From Burkholderia plantarii (GTDB taxonomy: Bacteria; Pseudomonadota; Gammaproteobacteria; Burkholderiales; Burkholderiaceae), in assembly GCF_001411805.1 (NCBI RefSeq), contig NZ_CP007213.1:1488001-1552000 (forward strand): a stretch of DNA of 64,000 nt, read 5' to 3'. Below the pieces are notes generated by a model. The model was given only the letters and a program-made list of their open reading frames with translations, was not told where the DNA came from and did no database searches. A program made the translations under genes and the position numbers. The stretch's first letter is position 1, and every line of letters starts with the position of its first letter. Positions 63,415 through 64,000 of the stretch are shown one piece after another.

Positions 63415-63977
63415 GCGGTGCGGGCCTTCGGTTCCCAGCGGTAGTCGGCGAGTTGCGGATTCAGGTCGTTGCCGGCGAAGTTGTTCGCGAAGTTGCAGAG
63501 CGTGGCAAGGCTCACGCCGAGGATCACTTCCAGCGCGTTCGCGTCGCTGAAGCCGGCCGCGAGGAACGCCGCGCGCGCCGCGTCCGGCACCGCGCCGCGC
63601 GTCGCGATCACGGCGCGCGTGAGCACGGCCACGGCGTCGAGCCGCGCGTCGGGAATCGTCGCCTGCTCGCGGATCGCCTCGACCACCTCGGCCGGCAATT
63701 GTGCCTTCTTCAGCGCGACGGCCGTATGACCGGCCACGCAGAAGCCGCAGCCGTGGATCGCGGCGGCCGTGATCTGCACCACCTCGCGTTCGGCCAGCGT
63801 CAGGCCCGAGCGGCCGTTGATGCCGCCCACCGTCAGGTACGCTTCGAGCGCGGTGGGCGCGTTGGCCAGCGAGGCGACCAGGTTCGGCAGATAGCCGTTC
63901 GCGGCGAGCGCTTTTTCCAGGAACGGGCGGCTCGCTTCGGGAGCGCTTTCGACGGTGTGCAACGGCAGACGGGCCAT
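63411..63977 (-). CDS. Carboxymuconolactone decarboxylase/AhpD-like protein
   Basis: A 188-residue peroxidase-related protein. The active site is HGCGFCVAGHTAVA (C-x2-C...H) near residues 75-88, the AhpD redox motif, within an all-helical CMD fold (FLEKALAANGYLPNLVASLA, LTLAEREVVQITAAAIHGCG). First gene visible of the minus-strand operon with the flavoprotein and ABC importer; the promoter lies beyond the window. Similar genes accompany alkyl-sulfur acquisition operons and may handle peroxide made by the flavoenzyme. Confidence 0.87.
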   Translation of the reverse strand: MARLPLHTVESAPEASRPFLEKALAANGYLPNLVASLANAPTALEAYLTVGGINGRSGLTLAEREVVQITAAAIHGCGFCVAGHTAVALKKAQLPAEVVEAIREQATIPDARLDAVAVLTRAVIATRGAVPDAARAAFLAAGFSDANALEVILGVSLATLCNFANNFAGNDLNPQLADYRWEPKARTA

Positions 63978-64000
63978 GATGTCCTCGGCGGGAAGGGGCA

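Overview
The window is about 64 kb of very GC-rich, densely coded DNA with no rRNA, tRNA, CRISPR array or transposase that I can see. Protein content (trimeric porins with Burkholderia-type signal peptides, ACC deaminase with its Lrp-type regulator, oxalyl-CoA decarboxylase, a HrpB-type hrp_II promoter) points to a plant-associated Burkholderia, most likely of the B. glumae / B. gladioli / B. plantarii group. That placement is inference from gene content; no marker gene is present.

Layout. 1-4.6 kb: oxalate catabolism (partial formyl-CoA transferase, oxc, a second CaiB/BaiF transferase), a DUF1275 membrane protein and a PAS protein. 4.8-7.6 kb: a lone 883-residue protein behind a textbook hrp_II box with a correctly placed -10 element, a strong candidate type III effector. 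7.8-10.4 kb: a Tat-exported MmgE/PrpD-like protein and a divergent GntR regulator. 10.5-16.3 kb: LysR, porin, and an MFS transporter sandwiched between two paralogous alpha/beta hydrolases. 16.5-20.4 kb: an AIDA-type autotransporter and its heptosyltransferase. 20.5-27.5 kb: a GH54 arabinofuranosidase lipoprotein, a divergent LacI regulator, a small CDF transporter and a subtilisin-like lipoprotein protease. 28.2-34.5 kb: an HpaI-type aldolase, a candidate small RNA, then a redox cluster (three NADPH:F420-reductase-like genes, one a remnant; NmrA-type and SDR reductases; TetR and HxlR regulators).

34.5-44.6 kb is a catabolic island: MFS, HpaI-like aldolase and IclR on the minus strand, diverging from porin, amidohydrolase, flavin reductase and cupin on the plus strand, followed by a frameshifted ketopantoate-reductase-like gene and a two-subunit class I fumarase/tartrate-dehydratase-like enzyme. 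45.4-48.6 kb: a LacI helix-turn-helix remnant and a DctPQM TRAP operon with a strong terminator. 48.7-51.9 kb: two paralogous secreted proteins of lower GC, each preceded by a related leader carrying a 13-bp tandem repeat array (12 copies and 5 copies), with each array fixed for a different single-base variant. 52.2-55.3 kb: SDR, LysR, DMT permease and a tiny His-rich exported protein. 55.5-57.2 kb: acdR/acdS. 57.4-59.3 kb: gluconate 5-dehydrogenase-like and L-idonate 5-dehydrogenase-like genes, which may belong functionally with the TRAP transporter. 59.4-64 kb: a tightly overlapping minus-strand operon of AhpD-like protein, acyl-CoA-dehydrogenase-like flavoprotein and a nitrate/sulfonate/taurine-type ABC importer.

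The most interesting signals are the hrp_II-driven effector candidate, the repeat-led paralog pair, the candidate small RNA near 29.1 kb, the probably glycosylated autotransporter, and the bacterial GH54 enzyme with its catalytic residues intact.
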